Assembly (NCBI GenBank): GCA_021464245.1
Contig: JADCRB010000057.1
Location: 1,056,487-1,120,486, forward strand
Origin: Carallia brachiata
Taxonomy: Eukaryota; Streptophyta; Magnoliopsida; Malpighiales; Rhizophoraceae
Direction of reading: 5' to 3'
Length of the DNA: 64,000 nt
The translations under genes and the position numbers were made by a program. Positions 23,568 to 40,727 of the stretch are shown piece by piece. The notes below the pieces were generated by a model. The model made no database searches. It was not told where the DNA came from and worked only from the letters and a program-made list of their open reading frames with translations. The stretch's first letter is position 1. Each line of letters begins with the position of its first letter.

Positions 23568-26002
23568 ATGTCCAGATCAGTATGCTTACTACTCTCAGTT
23601 CTGCTCTTATTCCTCTTCTTCACCACTTCCCTCTGCTGTCCAAATGATCAGAAACAAGCTCTTCTTCAGTTCAAGTCCTCCCTCATCAATACTATTCACT
23701 CTTCTTCTTCTTCTTCTGATTATTCTCTCTTTGGCTTGGAAGAGTGGAATTTCACCTCATCAGATTGCTGCCACTGGGAGAGGGTTGTTTGCACTTCTCA
23801 CTCTAACCCAAGCACAATCGTCGCTCTCCATCTCGACTCCCTTGTTTCGTCTATTAATCCCATGCCACTTCCTTCCAAAGTGCTGTCTCCCCTTCTTTCC
23901 ATTAAGAGCTTGATGTGGCTTGACATATCCTTCAATAACATACATGGTGAAGTCCCACCTATCATGTTTGCCAATCTCAGCAGACTCGTTCGTCTTGAAA
24001 TGTTACACAACAACTTCAGCGGCTCCATTCCTCCTCAGATTTTTCGCTTGAGGTATCTTCGGTTTCTCGATATGAGTAGCAATATGCTCGATGGCACTCT
24101 GAGCAAGGAAGTTGAATCTCTTGTAAACTTGAGGGTGCTCAAGCTGGATGATAATTCCCTGTCAGGAAGTATTCCTGAGGAAGTCGGAAACCTCACGAGG
24201 TTGCAGCAGCTGTCCCTCCGCGGCAACAATTTCTTTGGTAGGATTCCGCCTTCGCTTCTCTACCTGGAGGATTTACAAGTACTGGACTTGAGAGACAATT
24301 ATTTGTCAATGGAAGTTCCTGCTGACATCGGTAATTTAACCCGTTTGACTACTTTATCCTTGAGTAATAACCGGCTTACAGGTGGAATTGCACCATCAAT
24401 ACGCAATTTACAGAAGTTGGAAACACTTCGATTGGAAAACAACTTGCTGACTGGGGGAATTCCACCCTGGTTGTTTGATTTTGAAGGCCTGAAGTACCTA
24501 TTCCTTGGAGGGAACAATCTGACTTGGAATAACAACGTGGAATTGGTACCAAAGTGCAACTTATCTCAGTTATCTTTGAAATCATGCAGTTTGGCAGGAA
24601 GAATCCCAGAATGGGTTTCTACACAGACGATCTAGATTTCTTGGATTTAAGTGAGAATTCACTGGAAGGACCATTTCCGCAGTGGCTTGCTGAGATGGAC
24701 TTGGGCAGCATAATTCTGTCAGATAACAAGCTCACAGGCCCTCTTCCGGCACGCCTCTTTGAGTCTCTAAGTTTATCGATTCTTGCTTTGTCGCGGAACC
24801 ACTTGTCTGGAGAGTTGCCAGATAACATTGGAGATGCCAATGAATCATGATGCTTATGTTAGCTACAAACAACTTTTCAGGGCAGATTCCGGAGTCCATC
24901 TCTGAGATATATCGCCTTCTTTTGTTGGATTTGTCAGGAAATAGATTTTCTGGGAATGTTCCTGCTTTTAAACCCGACGCATTTCTCGCTTTCATTGATC
25001 TCTCCTCCAATGAATTTTCAGGTGAGGTTCCAGTGGCCTTCACTCAAGAAACAAGGATCCTTTCATTAGGAAACAATAGGTTCTCTGGCAAGCCGCCCAG
25101 GAACCTGACAAACTTGAGCAAGCTCGAACACTTCGATGTCCATGACAACGACATCACAGGTGAATTGCCAGCATTTCTGTCACAAATACCCACGCTTCAA
25201 GTTGTAAACATGCGCAACAATTCCCTCAAAGGTCCAATTGATGCTGTTGCCAGCCTCCCTAACCTCAGAATTCTTGATCTGTCAAGCAACAGCCTCATTG
25301 GCAAAATCCCTATTGAATTTGGGAATTTGGCAGGAATGATAGACACTCCGATTACCTTTGCATCAATACCAAACATGTTCACTTTCTCTATTGAGTTCAA
25401 TGACTTGATAGTCAATTGGAAGAAGTCAAAACAAGGTCTCTCCAGCGGGAACCGACTCTCTATCTACTCTTTGCTGGACTTGTCAAAAAACCAGCTATCT
25501 GGCGAAATCCCAGCCTCATTAGGCCGCCTAAAGGGCCTAAAGCTGCTGAATATTTCATACAACCAATTAGCTGGCAAGATACCAACAAGCTTTGGTGACT
25601 TGGACAGTGTTGAAAGCCTGGACTTGTCACACAACAAATTATCTGGTTCCATCCCCCAAACACTATCTAAGCTGAAACAGCTTTCTGTTTTGGATGTGAG
25701 TAACAATGCTCTGCAGGGTTCAGATTCCAGTTGGTGGCCAATTGGACACAATGAATAATCCAGACTATTATGCCAACAACAGCGGGCTCTGTGGCATGCA
25801 AATTCAGGTGACATGTCCCACAGTCACGGAACTGCCACCAGCCGCAGCCCCAGCAGCAGAAAAACAGGTATGGTTTTCGTGGGAAGGAGCCGGGATTGGA
25901 TATCTAGTTGGCCTTTTCGGATCAATAGCAGTCCTATATTTCTCAGGGTCTATTCGTTGGCTACCGCCTAACAAGCCCCGCCGCCGACTAAGCAGAAGAT
26001 AG
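23568..26002 (+). CDS. LRR receptor-like protein (RLP46-like), reading frame broken three times
   Basis: Intronless receptor-like protein: an extracellular LRR protein without kinase that usually signals through SOBIR1/BAK1-type partners. The three frames join to about 811 codons (23568-24630, then to about 24842, to about 25719, and to 26002). It has a signal peptide (LLLSVLLLFLFFTT), an LRRNT cap (CPNDQKQALLQFKSS...SSDCCHWERVVC), about 20 plant-type LRRs (for example LRFLDMSSNMLDGTLS, LDLSHNKLSGSIPQTL), an island-like segment around IEFNDLIVNWKKSKQG, the cap NNSGLCG, an acidic/Pro linker, a TM segment (GIGYLVGLFGSIAVLYFSG) and a short basic tail. The breaks are one missing base at about 24630, one missing at about 24843 and one extra T at about 25719. 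All three flanks resume the same protein, so this is either recent decay or base-calling error. Confidence 0.87.
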
Positions 26003-27853
26003 CGTTCGGGAATTGGCAGCAATCTCATGCAGTCCACGGTCAAAGATCCGAGCTTTAAGATTGTTATATAGTAAAATGGAATAATTGAGAAGGCCAAGGG
26101 GAAACGGCAGAGGAGGTATTAACTATTAAAAGCATAACAAATGAAATGTAGGGCTGGAAACGGGTTGTAAAATATTAAAGTCAAAAATGAAAATGAAAAA
26201 GCAGCCAACTTTGTATACTTTCTGCATTAAATAATGACAAGCGAAGAGTCAGTCAACAAACTTGGAGAAGCGCTTGTGCATGTCAAAAAACTTCGAGAAG
26301 CGCTTGGATAATATGCTTCCTCCATTTGGCTTTCAGACCGGTTGAAATACACAAGCTGCGATGGAAACTAAACTATTTTTCCAATTTAGGCTGTTCGTCA
26401 CATCCTATAAAGCAGTGGTGCTACTATTATCATTATATATGGACTTTGGTCGCCTGTTTGCCATAGCTCCCACTAAGGACCATCATTAACTTTTTTTGAG
26501 TGAAAAGTTTCAATATCTGATCTGCCGATTTGGGTTACGCTCGAGCATATGGGCCCCACGGCCTCATGCGTTGATGTACGAAGCTTGGACAGATAATGAT
26601 CCTTGTCACCATCTCTTTGACGTTGAATCTGTCTGCCTTTCCTCTCGATTTTGTATGCCTCTCATCCCCGGACTCTGCCCTTTCTCCATGTTGGAAGTGT
26701 GGATACCCACGACAGTTGGGAAAGAAAAAAAAAAAAAAAGGAAAAGAATATGAGTTTGGTGATTAATTAGTTAAAATAATTTAAATTATTTTAATAAGAT
26801 AATAAATTCGTTAAATAAAATTAAATGAATCTAAGATAAATTTGATCCAATACTCTCTTTCTCTTTTAAGTTCGGGCCACAAAAGACAACACTCCGTTAC
26901 CTTCTTTGCTCCTTTTTTCTGGTCCATCGCAGAACGCCTGTATATATTTTGAAGAAAAACCCAAGCAAATCAAGCCGCTCTGTTGAACTTTCGCACAATC
27001 TCTCTGCAGTTATGGAAACCTAAATGTTTAACATGTAACCTTTTATGAAGAAGCTATGAATTTCGAACGTCTGCTTCATTTGATAACATGACATTCCTTG
27101 GAATAAAGACAGGAAAGATTTGAAGCTAAGCGAACCAGCAGAAAAGTCCGAACCATTCTCTGGATCTTATAACAAAGTGGAACAAACAAACCGGACTCTG
27201 GACGGTTTGATTTGTGATTACGTTAGGCACGGGTCTTAGAATTCACAGTAAAATGCTCACGCCAACTTTGTCTCTTTGTGGCAATTGCATCACTAATCAA
27301 TACTTTGCTTCAAAAAATATGCAAACAATGTTAAATCAACATGCAAAGAAACAGCCAATGTTGAGCATCAGAATGGCAAAAGAACAGATACTGCATTGTT
27401 GACCTTTTCTCTGGCAATTACCATCAAAGTTTCCCAACCTTCCTATTTCCTGTGGGAAGGAGATCAAGTGCGTTTATTCCAACAAGAACCATAACACTGT
27501 AATGAAATACATTGGCATAAGAAGTGCCCATATTGTCAAAGAAGCAAGTGCACAGAACAAGACTGTGAATTTGCATAGACTTCATTATCGCCAAATGAAT
27601 CAAACATTTCAACTATTGGGGAAAGAAAAAATGATTCTCAGATACAAAGGTTCTTGAACACTTATGTTTTTAGAGTTAACAATGTTGTAACCGAAAGAAA
27701 TGTGTACCCAAATATCGCTCCTCAAATCGGCTATTATCAAATAACGCGCACAGGGGATGAGTGCACTAAGCCAAGTGGAGATCACAAATTCCTTCACCGT
27801 TTTAATCTGCCTGCTTCATTCACTAAATGGACAGGTGAGGACCTGAATGAATC
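26003..27853. other. Intergenic between the RLP gene and the CaaX-protein gene
   Basis: About 1.85 kb of AT-rich DNA with a poly-A run at 26725-26740 and no recognisable coding or RNA feature. It should contain the 3' UTRs of both converging genes. Confidence 0.55.
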
Positions 27854-29181
27854 TCAAAGAATTGCACAGACACAGCTCCTATTTCGGTGCTCTTTGCTGT
27901 CAATATATTCTGTTTCACTGTTAATGAGAAGGATATAGTCAGATCAGATCATGAATAGGTTATCTGGGCAAATAAAAGAAAATTATACATGAAAATTCAT
28001 TAACATTACTCAAAAGAAAAGAACGTTAGTATTGAAATGATGACAGAGCCACACATGCCTCCAAGCAAGCAAATTCTTTGCACATCTTGCTTCAGAGAAT
28101 TATGTACACATTGCTCCTGCGTAATTCATGCTTATAGACAAACCTCACCACAACAATTTGTGAGTCATCTACGGTTAATTCACTAACAGTAGCTCGAAAC
28201 TGAAGGCGCAACCATTATAGACTGAAGGCTCATTTTTGTTATGTCAACAATTAAGCTGAGCCGCAAGAAGAAGCTTAAGATGGTATATTAAGATGTCATC
28301 AAGCTTCTATGTTTTTCCAAGTGAAGAGTTTGATCGAGCTGCCTCTACGGCATCCATCTAGATTCACCCACCTAATGACTTCAAGTCGAGGGACCGAGTT
28401 TAAATATGGGATGGTGATCTCCTACAACGAACAACACAAAAGATGGGAGCTTGAACCAATTACTCTATAGTCGTGCATCTGCCGATAGAGGAAAAGACGG
28501 CACTTCTGTCATTTTCTTCCCTTTGTTTGGTCAAAATTTCTTGTTAATTTCAATTAAAATACAGACAGCAAGAAAGCTAACCCCTTAATTAGATGAAAAG
28601 ACTAAATATTAGTCCACGTGTAAGATGCCCCAAGTCCACAGATTTGCTAAAATAAGCAGACTGCGTAAAAGAATTAAAATCTTTGTGATTTCAATATCGA
28701 CCTGCTAACCTAGTAGCAAAAACTACCGCACACTAAATATGCCCAACAGGATTAATAAAGGACTCTGAAGCAAAGATGCAGGTTTGTGCCATACGGAGAA
28801 AGAAAGCACCAACCTTGGTTGAAATTCCCTGATATCAACAAGTTGTTTCCCTGAGAAATCCACCCATTGCACTCTCTTCTTCTTCTTCTCCTCCTCGACG
28901 GCTTCTGGATCAAAGTCTGCCTTTTTAAGACAACTCTTGAGACAAATTTGCCCCTGCGATTGCTTCCCATTTATGTCCGCAGCCTTTCCTTCGGCGTCAA
29001 CGTCATTGTCAAAAGTGGCATCACCATTATCAGCATTGGCATCAGCAACCGAGACAACTACGATCGAGGGCCCATAAGGACTGTTTTCCAATTTCAAAGG
29101 TCCTGGCTTGTATATGCTGGTAGAGGGCTTGCAGAAGCAAATGAACGAAGGCCAATGGATCTTGCAAAACAAAAACCTCAT
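27854..29181 (-). CDS. Small plant-specific protein with C-terminal CaaX prenylation box, function unknown
   Basis: Two exons, 29181-28814 and 27917-27854, joined GT-AG in phase (AG/T = Ser) to 143 codons. The N-terminus MRFLFCKIHWPSFICFCKPS is typical of a small plant family of unknown function. After a variable acidic middle comes the conserved block CLKKA...KKKRVQWVDFSGKQL and then REFQP. Exon 2 encodes SETEYIDSKEHRNRSCVCAIL and stop. The end CAIL is a CaaX box favouring geranylgeranylation, and the Cys-rich N-terminus could also be lipidated, so membrane attachment is likely (inference). Exon 2 is too short to be found as an ORF; it was identified by the conserved Cys-rich end and a perfect splice phase. 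Confidence 0.82.
28325..28495 (-). mobile_element. Possible tRNA-derived SINE in the intron of the CaaX-protein gene
   Basis: On the minus strand, GGTTCAAGCTC near 28456-28446 resembles a pol III B box (GGTTCGANTCC) and lies about 35 bp downstream of a weak A-box-like stretch. The next 120 bp are compact and less AT-rich than the surroundings. No target-site duplication or tail was confirmed. Confidence 0.35.
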
Positions 29182-29993
29182 GAAACGGAATTCTTCTTGA
29201 TCTTTAGACCAACCACGTATGCGGCCGTTCGTTAGCCCATTTCAAAAATACATAAACAGAAACGCATGAATGAATCTAAAGTAAGAACTTTTTGAAACAA
29301 CCCATTGGCATTTTTGTGACTGGGGATTCGGTAGAGAAGATGGATAATTTGGAAAAGTACAAACAAAGGCAATACATAACAACAAAAAGGGCAGCAGAAA
29401 GATTTTATTTTTCCATCAGAAGTGCTGCAACTGCTGAAAGGTTTTGGGGTACTAAACTAAACTAGTCAAATAGTAACCCAATTGAATTTAAGAACTTTGG
29501 TAAAAGAAAAAAGGGGAAATTATGGTACTTATGCGTACAAAACTAAACAACACACAGAACACGGAATGCACGCTGCAGGAACTGGCTTTGAGCTTAGCGG
29601 CAATCCAATTCCAAAGCGGTTCGAATTTTTTTTTGTTTTTCTGTTTTTTTTTTTTTGTGGGTTTTCTGGGTTGAAAAACCAAATTGGGCAAATAAAACTA
29701 AAAAAAGCAAACGATGAACATGAACGAACTGGTTCTGGAAGCACAACAATAAAAAAAGTTATCCAGGCCACCAGAGGCCTCTGTTTTCTCCAGCTGGCTT
29801 CTATCCTCTCCCCCTTTCTCTCTAATGTGATAGAAAAAGACGCTTCTTTTTTCAGGTGGAAACAAAAATCATGTCATTTTCTCAATGTTATTCCACGAAA
29901 CCACCAAATGGAGCCAAGAAAACTAGTCATATACAGGAAGTCAGGAACTATGCACCTTCTTATATCTCATCCGCTAGCGAGGGATGCAGAGCA

Positions 29994-30014
29994 AGAGAGA
30001 GAGAGAGAGAGAGA
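29994..30014 (+). repeat. (GA)n microsatellite
   Basis: AG/GA run of about 10 units. Confidence 0.9.
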
Positions 30015-30504
30015 AAGCACAGCAGTCCGAAAGACAAATTAAAAAATTGCGTGCCGACATTCCCCAGTTTCCAATTAAGCGCAAATTATAAATACTAGAA
30101 AAATGTTTTATGACTGCGTTTGAGAAAGCATATGCAATAATTTGAAAACAATATTTAAAAAACAAAACAAGAATTAAAGTATTAAATATTATTAAATATA
30201 TTACGTATTATATTTAGGTATTTCACTTAGCATGTGTGTGCAGTAAAACTCTAAGGGAGTGTTTGGCAATTTTTCAAAAGAAAAGAAAAAAATATTGTTT
30301 ATATTTTTTATTTATTTTTTATCAATCTAAATAATTATCTTTTATTTTTTTTAATAAATTACTATTTATTTTTTTATTATAATTTTTTAATTATTATTGT
30401 TTATCAATAATAATAATAATATTATTATTATATTATATTTTATTCATTTTTTATTCATTTTTTAACAAAATAAATAAGGCATAAATATTATACATATATG
30501 TATT

Positions 30505-30722
30505 GTATGTACAGTCCAGTATGTTAAAAAAAAAAAAAAAAAAGAAGAAAAATTAATACTGATGGACACGATCGCACGAAGACCTTTTAGGATTTAAAAT
30601 GGGATTTCGATACGGGGGACTTTTGTTCAGAGGGTCCATCTGTCTGTACCGAACCGCATGACATGTATAACTGTTAGATGACAAGTATCTGTCTGCCCCC
30701 ACTTAATTTTTCTCTTCTTTTT
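30505..30722 (+). repeat. Direct repeat, copy 1
   Basis: Shares ACAGTCCAGTATGTTAAAAAA, GGGATTT/CTTTCTGTAC blocks, CATGACATGTATAACTGTTAGA and TATCTGTCTGCCCC...CACTTAATTTTT, in the same order, with 31783-32050. Similarity is clear although diverged and with indels. Confidence 0.8.
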
Positions 30723-30887
30723 TTATTGTTCAAACAAAATTATGGGACAGACCTGCAGCCCCCTCCCTTAAATATAGGGGACAGCGGTCCAACCCCCCCC
30801 AAAAAAAAAAAAAAATACCAAGGATAAGATTCTGCGGCAGCTCTGTGTCGTGTCCCGCGCAGCCTGTAATCAAACTCTCAATTTTTT

Positions 30888-31297
30888 TTTGTTTAAATTA
30901 AAATTTAATTATAAATATAATATTTTTAAAAAATTAAATTAATTTTAATTATTTTTATTATTAAATAATTCAGTATTTTTATTTTACTTGATTGTTTAAT
31001 TTATTAAGAAAAATATTATTTATTAAATTACCTCTTATTATGATGTTATAATAGTTTAGTTTTTTTTTACAAAAATAAGAAAGATGAAAAAATTAGAAAA
31101 TTAACATTACCTTCCCATATTTTTATTGATATGATATCTTATTAAAAGATAATATAATGACATGATGAATAAATAATATATTTTTTAATAAATTAAATAA
31201 TTAAATAATAAAAATATTAAATTATTTTATAATAAAAATATTAATAATAAATTTTATTAAAAAAATATTATATCTATAATTAAAATTTAACCTAAAT
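30888..31297. mobile_element. AT-rich foldback element between the two direct repeats
   Basis: The left arm GTTTAAATTAAAATTTAATT (30892 onward) through ATAAATATAATATTTTT is the reverse complement of the right arm ending AATTAAAATTTAACC; the arms match over about 150 bp. No proteins and no clear target-site duplication. Confidence 0.7.
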
Positions 31298-31782
31298 ATT
31301 AGAACAGTTTAGCTTTTTGTCTTTCATTCTGGTTCTGTAATTATCTCTTCATCATATTCATGTCTTTTGTTTACAGCCTTACAGGTGTCGAGTCTTTTTA
31401 TCTCGTGTTTTGGGCTGTGGATAAATAAAAAATAAATAAAATTGTAAAAGGCTGGCTGTTAATGGAATCTAAAATAAAATAAAATAATCGTAAAAAGATC
31501 GCGGTCAATGAAATTCAATATGGAAACGAGAAAAGCAACGCACACTTCACATCTAATATATTATTATAATGACAAATATATTTTAAATTACGTACTTACA
31601 TTCCCTAATGTTTAATTAAATGCTAACAACTTTTAAAAAAATACGATAGATATATAATAATATGAATTATTAAATTATTAATGATATATTAAAAAATAAA
31701 AAATAAATTATTAAATAGAATTCAATATATTATATAATTTTGAATACAATGAAACTCTAAATACTATATTTATATGTGTTGT

Positions 31783-32050
31783 AAGAACAGTCCAGTATGT
31801 TAAAAAAGAAAAAGAAAAGATCATACGAAAATAATTATAAATTAAGGAAAAAAAGAAAAAGAAAAGAAAATAATTATGATTAAGGACGGACAAGATCACA
31901 GGAAGGGGAATACCTTTAGAATTTAAAAAGGGCTTTCTGTACCAAAGGACTTCTTTTTGGGATCCATCCATCTGCACCGAGCCACATGACATGTATAACT
32001 GTTAGACGACATATATCTGTCTGCCCCACTTAATTTTTTTTTTCTTCTTT
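31783..32050 (+). repeat. Direct repeat, copy 2
   Basis: Second copy of 30505-30722, offset about 1.28 kb, with extra A-rich insertions near 31800-31880. Confidence 0.8.
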
Positions 32051-32250
32051 TTTATTTCTTGTCTTTGGTTTCATGTTTGTGGTTCTTTTTTTTTTTTTTT
32101 TTTTTTTTTTTGGGGATCGACAGTGGTTCTTCAATTAAAAAAAAGGTTCAGCTTAAACGAAAGGTTCCTTTCTCTTATTTCTTTATTTTCGCTTTAACTT
32201 TACACATGATTTATTGGCGTGAATGACATTGTCGTATGTAGAGTATGTAA

Positions 32251-32857
32251 AGGTGTTAAAATTTGACCTGATTCTATGGGTTGATCCGAATCAACCCTAA
32301 AAACACGACCTAAATCCGACCTAAAAAATAGCCTAACTCGAAATGACCCGAAAATCTTGGGTCAAACTCAAATCCAACCTTAATCTGACCTGTCTGACTC
32401 GATTTTTTTTTTCTTAAGGGAACAAAAAAATAAAATAAAAAATTTTAGTATATTTTATATTATAAAAAATATAGATTCTACTATTTTCAATATAAATTTT
32501 AATTATAATTTTTTTTAGAATATTTTGAAAATTTTCATATAATTTTAAATTTTATTTTAATTTTTTAGAATGTTTTAAAAGAAATTTCTTCAATTATTTT
32601 TTGATTATATAAATTTCTTTAATTTTTAAGAATTTTTAACAAAATTTTTAAAATTTTTGAAAAAAAATATCACATTATCATTTTTATGACTTTTTATGAC
32701 GTAATCAACTCGTGGAGTTGACCCGAACCGGACCCAAAGTGACCCAATCTCAAATGACCCGAAGATAACTTGACTCATAAATAACTTGACCCGAAATAAC
32801 CTAAATGCAAACGACCCAACTCGAATCCGACCCGACAACCATTTAAACACCTATAGT
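32251..32857. mobile_element. GACCC-rich MITE-like element
   Basis: Begins AGGTGTTAAAAT and ends ATTTAAACACCT, an imperfect terminal inverted repeat. Both ends carry many short repeats of the type GACCCGAA/TGACCC (for example near 32335 and 32750), with an AT-rich centre. GTCGTATGTA (about 32232) and GTCGCATGTA just beyond the right end could be flanking duplications, but the fit is loose. Confidence 0.6.
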
Positions 32858-33835
32858 CGCATGTAAAACGGAGCATTTCATTTCATCAAGGACAAGATTG
32901 ACAATGGTAGTGTCATTTGGACCAAAATATAAAAAAAGTGAAGTTGTAGTCCACAAATCAAACTCATTTTTCATCTTTTTTCATGTGTTTCAGACAAGTG
33001 CGCGTCCGGATGTGCTTGAATTTCGTGAGCAAAGGTCCCATCACTTTTGCCAATTGCAACGCTGTCTTGCATTGCAACTACATATGCCAACTTTACTTTT
33101 CAATGGTAAAAAAAAAGTGAGATGTGATAGGCTCACCTCTACGTTATAATGCGCAATAGTGTAGTGCTCAAGTTGTTAATACATAGGCTAAAAATCATGG
33201 CAGGACGCAGCAGCCAATTAGAAGAATGCTACACTAGTGCCTTGCAACTTTCAACATGTTCAACTATCAACGTTGTCCTCTTCCACGTTTGCCATGAGCC
33301 CTCGCCACTCGATAAATGTAATAGGAGGCTAGAACGTTTTCATTTTTTCATCAATGATTAACAGGCTTTAGTTGTGACACAAAAGCTCCTTGAGATTTTC
33401 TCCTAACATAGTTGAAATTCAGCTGCCAGGGCCAAGCAAATCCCAAATTTTACACACTCTAAATAACAATGCTCATGACTAACAGATGCATCTTGTGAGA
33501 GCACATGGTGGTACGATAAAACTGCGTTTGAATCTTAAGGGCAATCCAAAAGAGCCCCCTAAAACAATTTCGTTGATGCATTTCTCCTATAGGGTACAAT
33601 AAGTCCATCAATGTGGCTCACCAGATACAGATCATGGCTCTGATCGCATAAAAAGGTGCCTTCTCTGCATAAATGCCAAAACGGTAGTTAAACTATATAC
33701 ATATATACACACGCATACATACGAGAGTTTAAACAGGCTAGTTCATAACTGGGAAAATGGCAGCAGCATAAAACCTTCTAAAATATGATTGGTGAAACAA
33801 AAAGGAAGCCAATTCACCAGATCTTTCTTGTGAAT

Positions 33836-39884
<6,049 letters not shown>

Positions 39885-40727
39885 TCCCTCTCCTCTCCTT
39901 TCTCCCCTCCTCTTTGTGCGTGTGGTTTCTGATTCTGCGCCTGCTTCTGGCCTTCTGCGCTTTATTGTTTATCCAATTGCGAGGCTGTTGACTTATTTAA
40001 ACCTTTTTTTTAAACTTTTATGTAAAAAAAAAAAAAAGAAATTTTTAATTCGTACTGTATTTAGTTGTATCCATTAAAATTGTAAAAAAAAAAATTATTT
40101 ATATTTTTTAAAATTATGAAGAATATATTATCTTTGGTTAGTATTATTCGGTGGTTTTCATTTTGATTTTTTCTCACACAAAATAAGAGACTGGAAAATC
40201 AAACTGCTTTTCAACACTGTTACGGTTCAACAGGAACATATGTGCAAAATCCCTTCTCGGGTCTACACTTATACAATAATGGACATGGTCCATGGATATA
40301 GTCTGTAGAATGAGATGTGCCTGTGAGAGATTTATACCTCTACCTCTACCTCCACCTCTACCTCTGACCCTGTAAGTTATGTCTTTCATCCTATGTTTGT
40401 ATGCATGTATATATGTATGTATGTAGTCAAAAAAGGACAGCTAGCTTGACTTGACTGGACTTTGCTGCTGTGGCTTCTTTTTGTATCAGTTTGAGCACAA
40501 GACAGATTGCCTCCTTGCTTTTGCCGCTAACTTTGTTTTGCCTGGATTCCTTCCGAGCCTAGTCTTTTTTACACTTTAATTGTATATTAGCAGTCATCAC
40601 TTTGCTCTTAATTAGTCTTAGATAAACCATTTTAATTTTTGTGTATTCCTTTTGGAAATTCGAATTCGAAAGTGTTTGTATTTGGAGGGAGGGGTGGGAG
40701 GGGAGAGAGAGAGAGAGAGAGAGAGAT
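39885..40727. promoter_or_regulatory. Shared divergent upstream region of the LysRS and RRP44 genes
   Basis: The LysRS start codon (39884, minus) and RRP44 start codon (40728, plus) face away from each other across 843 bp, so both promoters lie here. The LysRS side is rich in CTCC/CTTC. Much of 39462-40340 is duplicated at 51705-53080. No TATA box was assigned with confidence. Confidence 0.6.
40703..40726 (+). repeat. (GA)n tract just before the RRP44 start codon
   Basis: About 11-12 GA units end two bases before the ATG at 40728, so they lie in the 5' UTR or at the transcription start. GA tracts of this type can bind BPC/GAGA-binding factors in plants (family knowledge; not shown here). Confidence 0.85.

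Larger units (their letters stand above)
29182..33835. other. Repeat-rich intergenic region
   Basis: About 4.6 kb between two minus-strand genes. The first part should hold the promoter of the CaaX-protein gene. It contains a GA microsatellite, a diverged direct duplication, a foldback, a GACCC-rich element and long A/T homopolymers (for example poly-T at 32085-32110). No coding sequence was recognised, including in the ORF of 186 codons at 29482-30042, which is low-complexity. Confidence 0.6.

Noticed and set aside
28325..28495. Possible functional tRNA gene on the minus strand
   Set aside because: Only a B-box-like motif is visible; no acceptor stem, anticodon loop or terminator could be drawn, so a SINE remnant is more likely.
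29482..30042. Plus-strand ORF of 186 codons
   Set aside because: Low-complexity composition (Phe runs from poly-T, Arg-Glu runs from the GA repeat), with no family motif or splice support.
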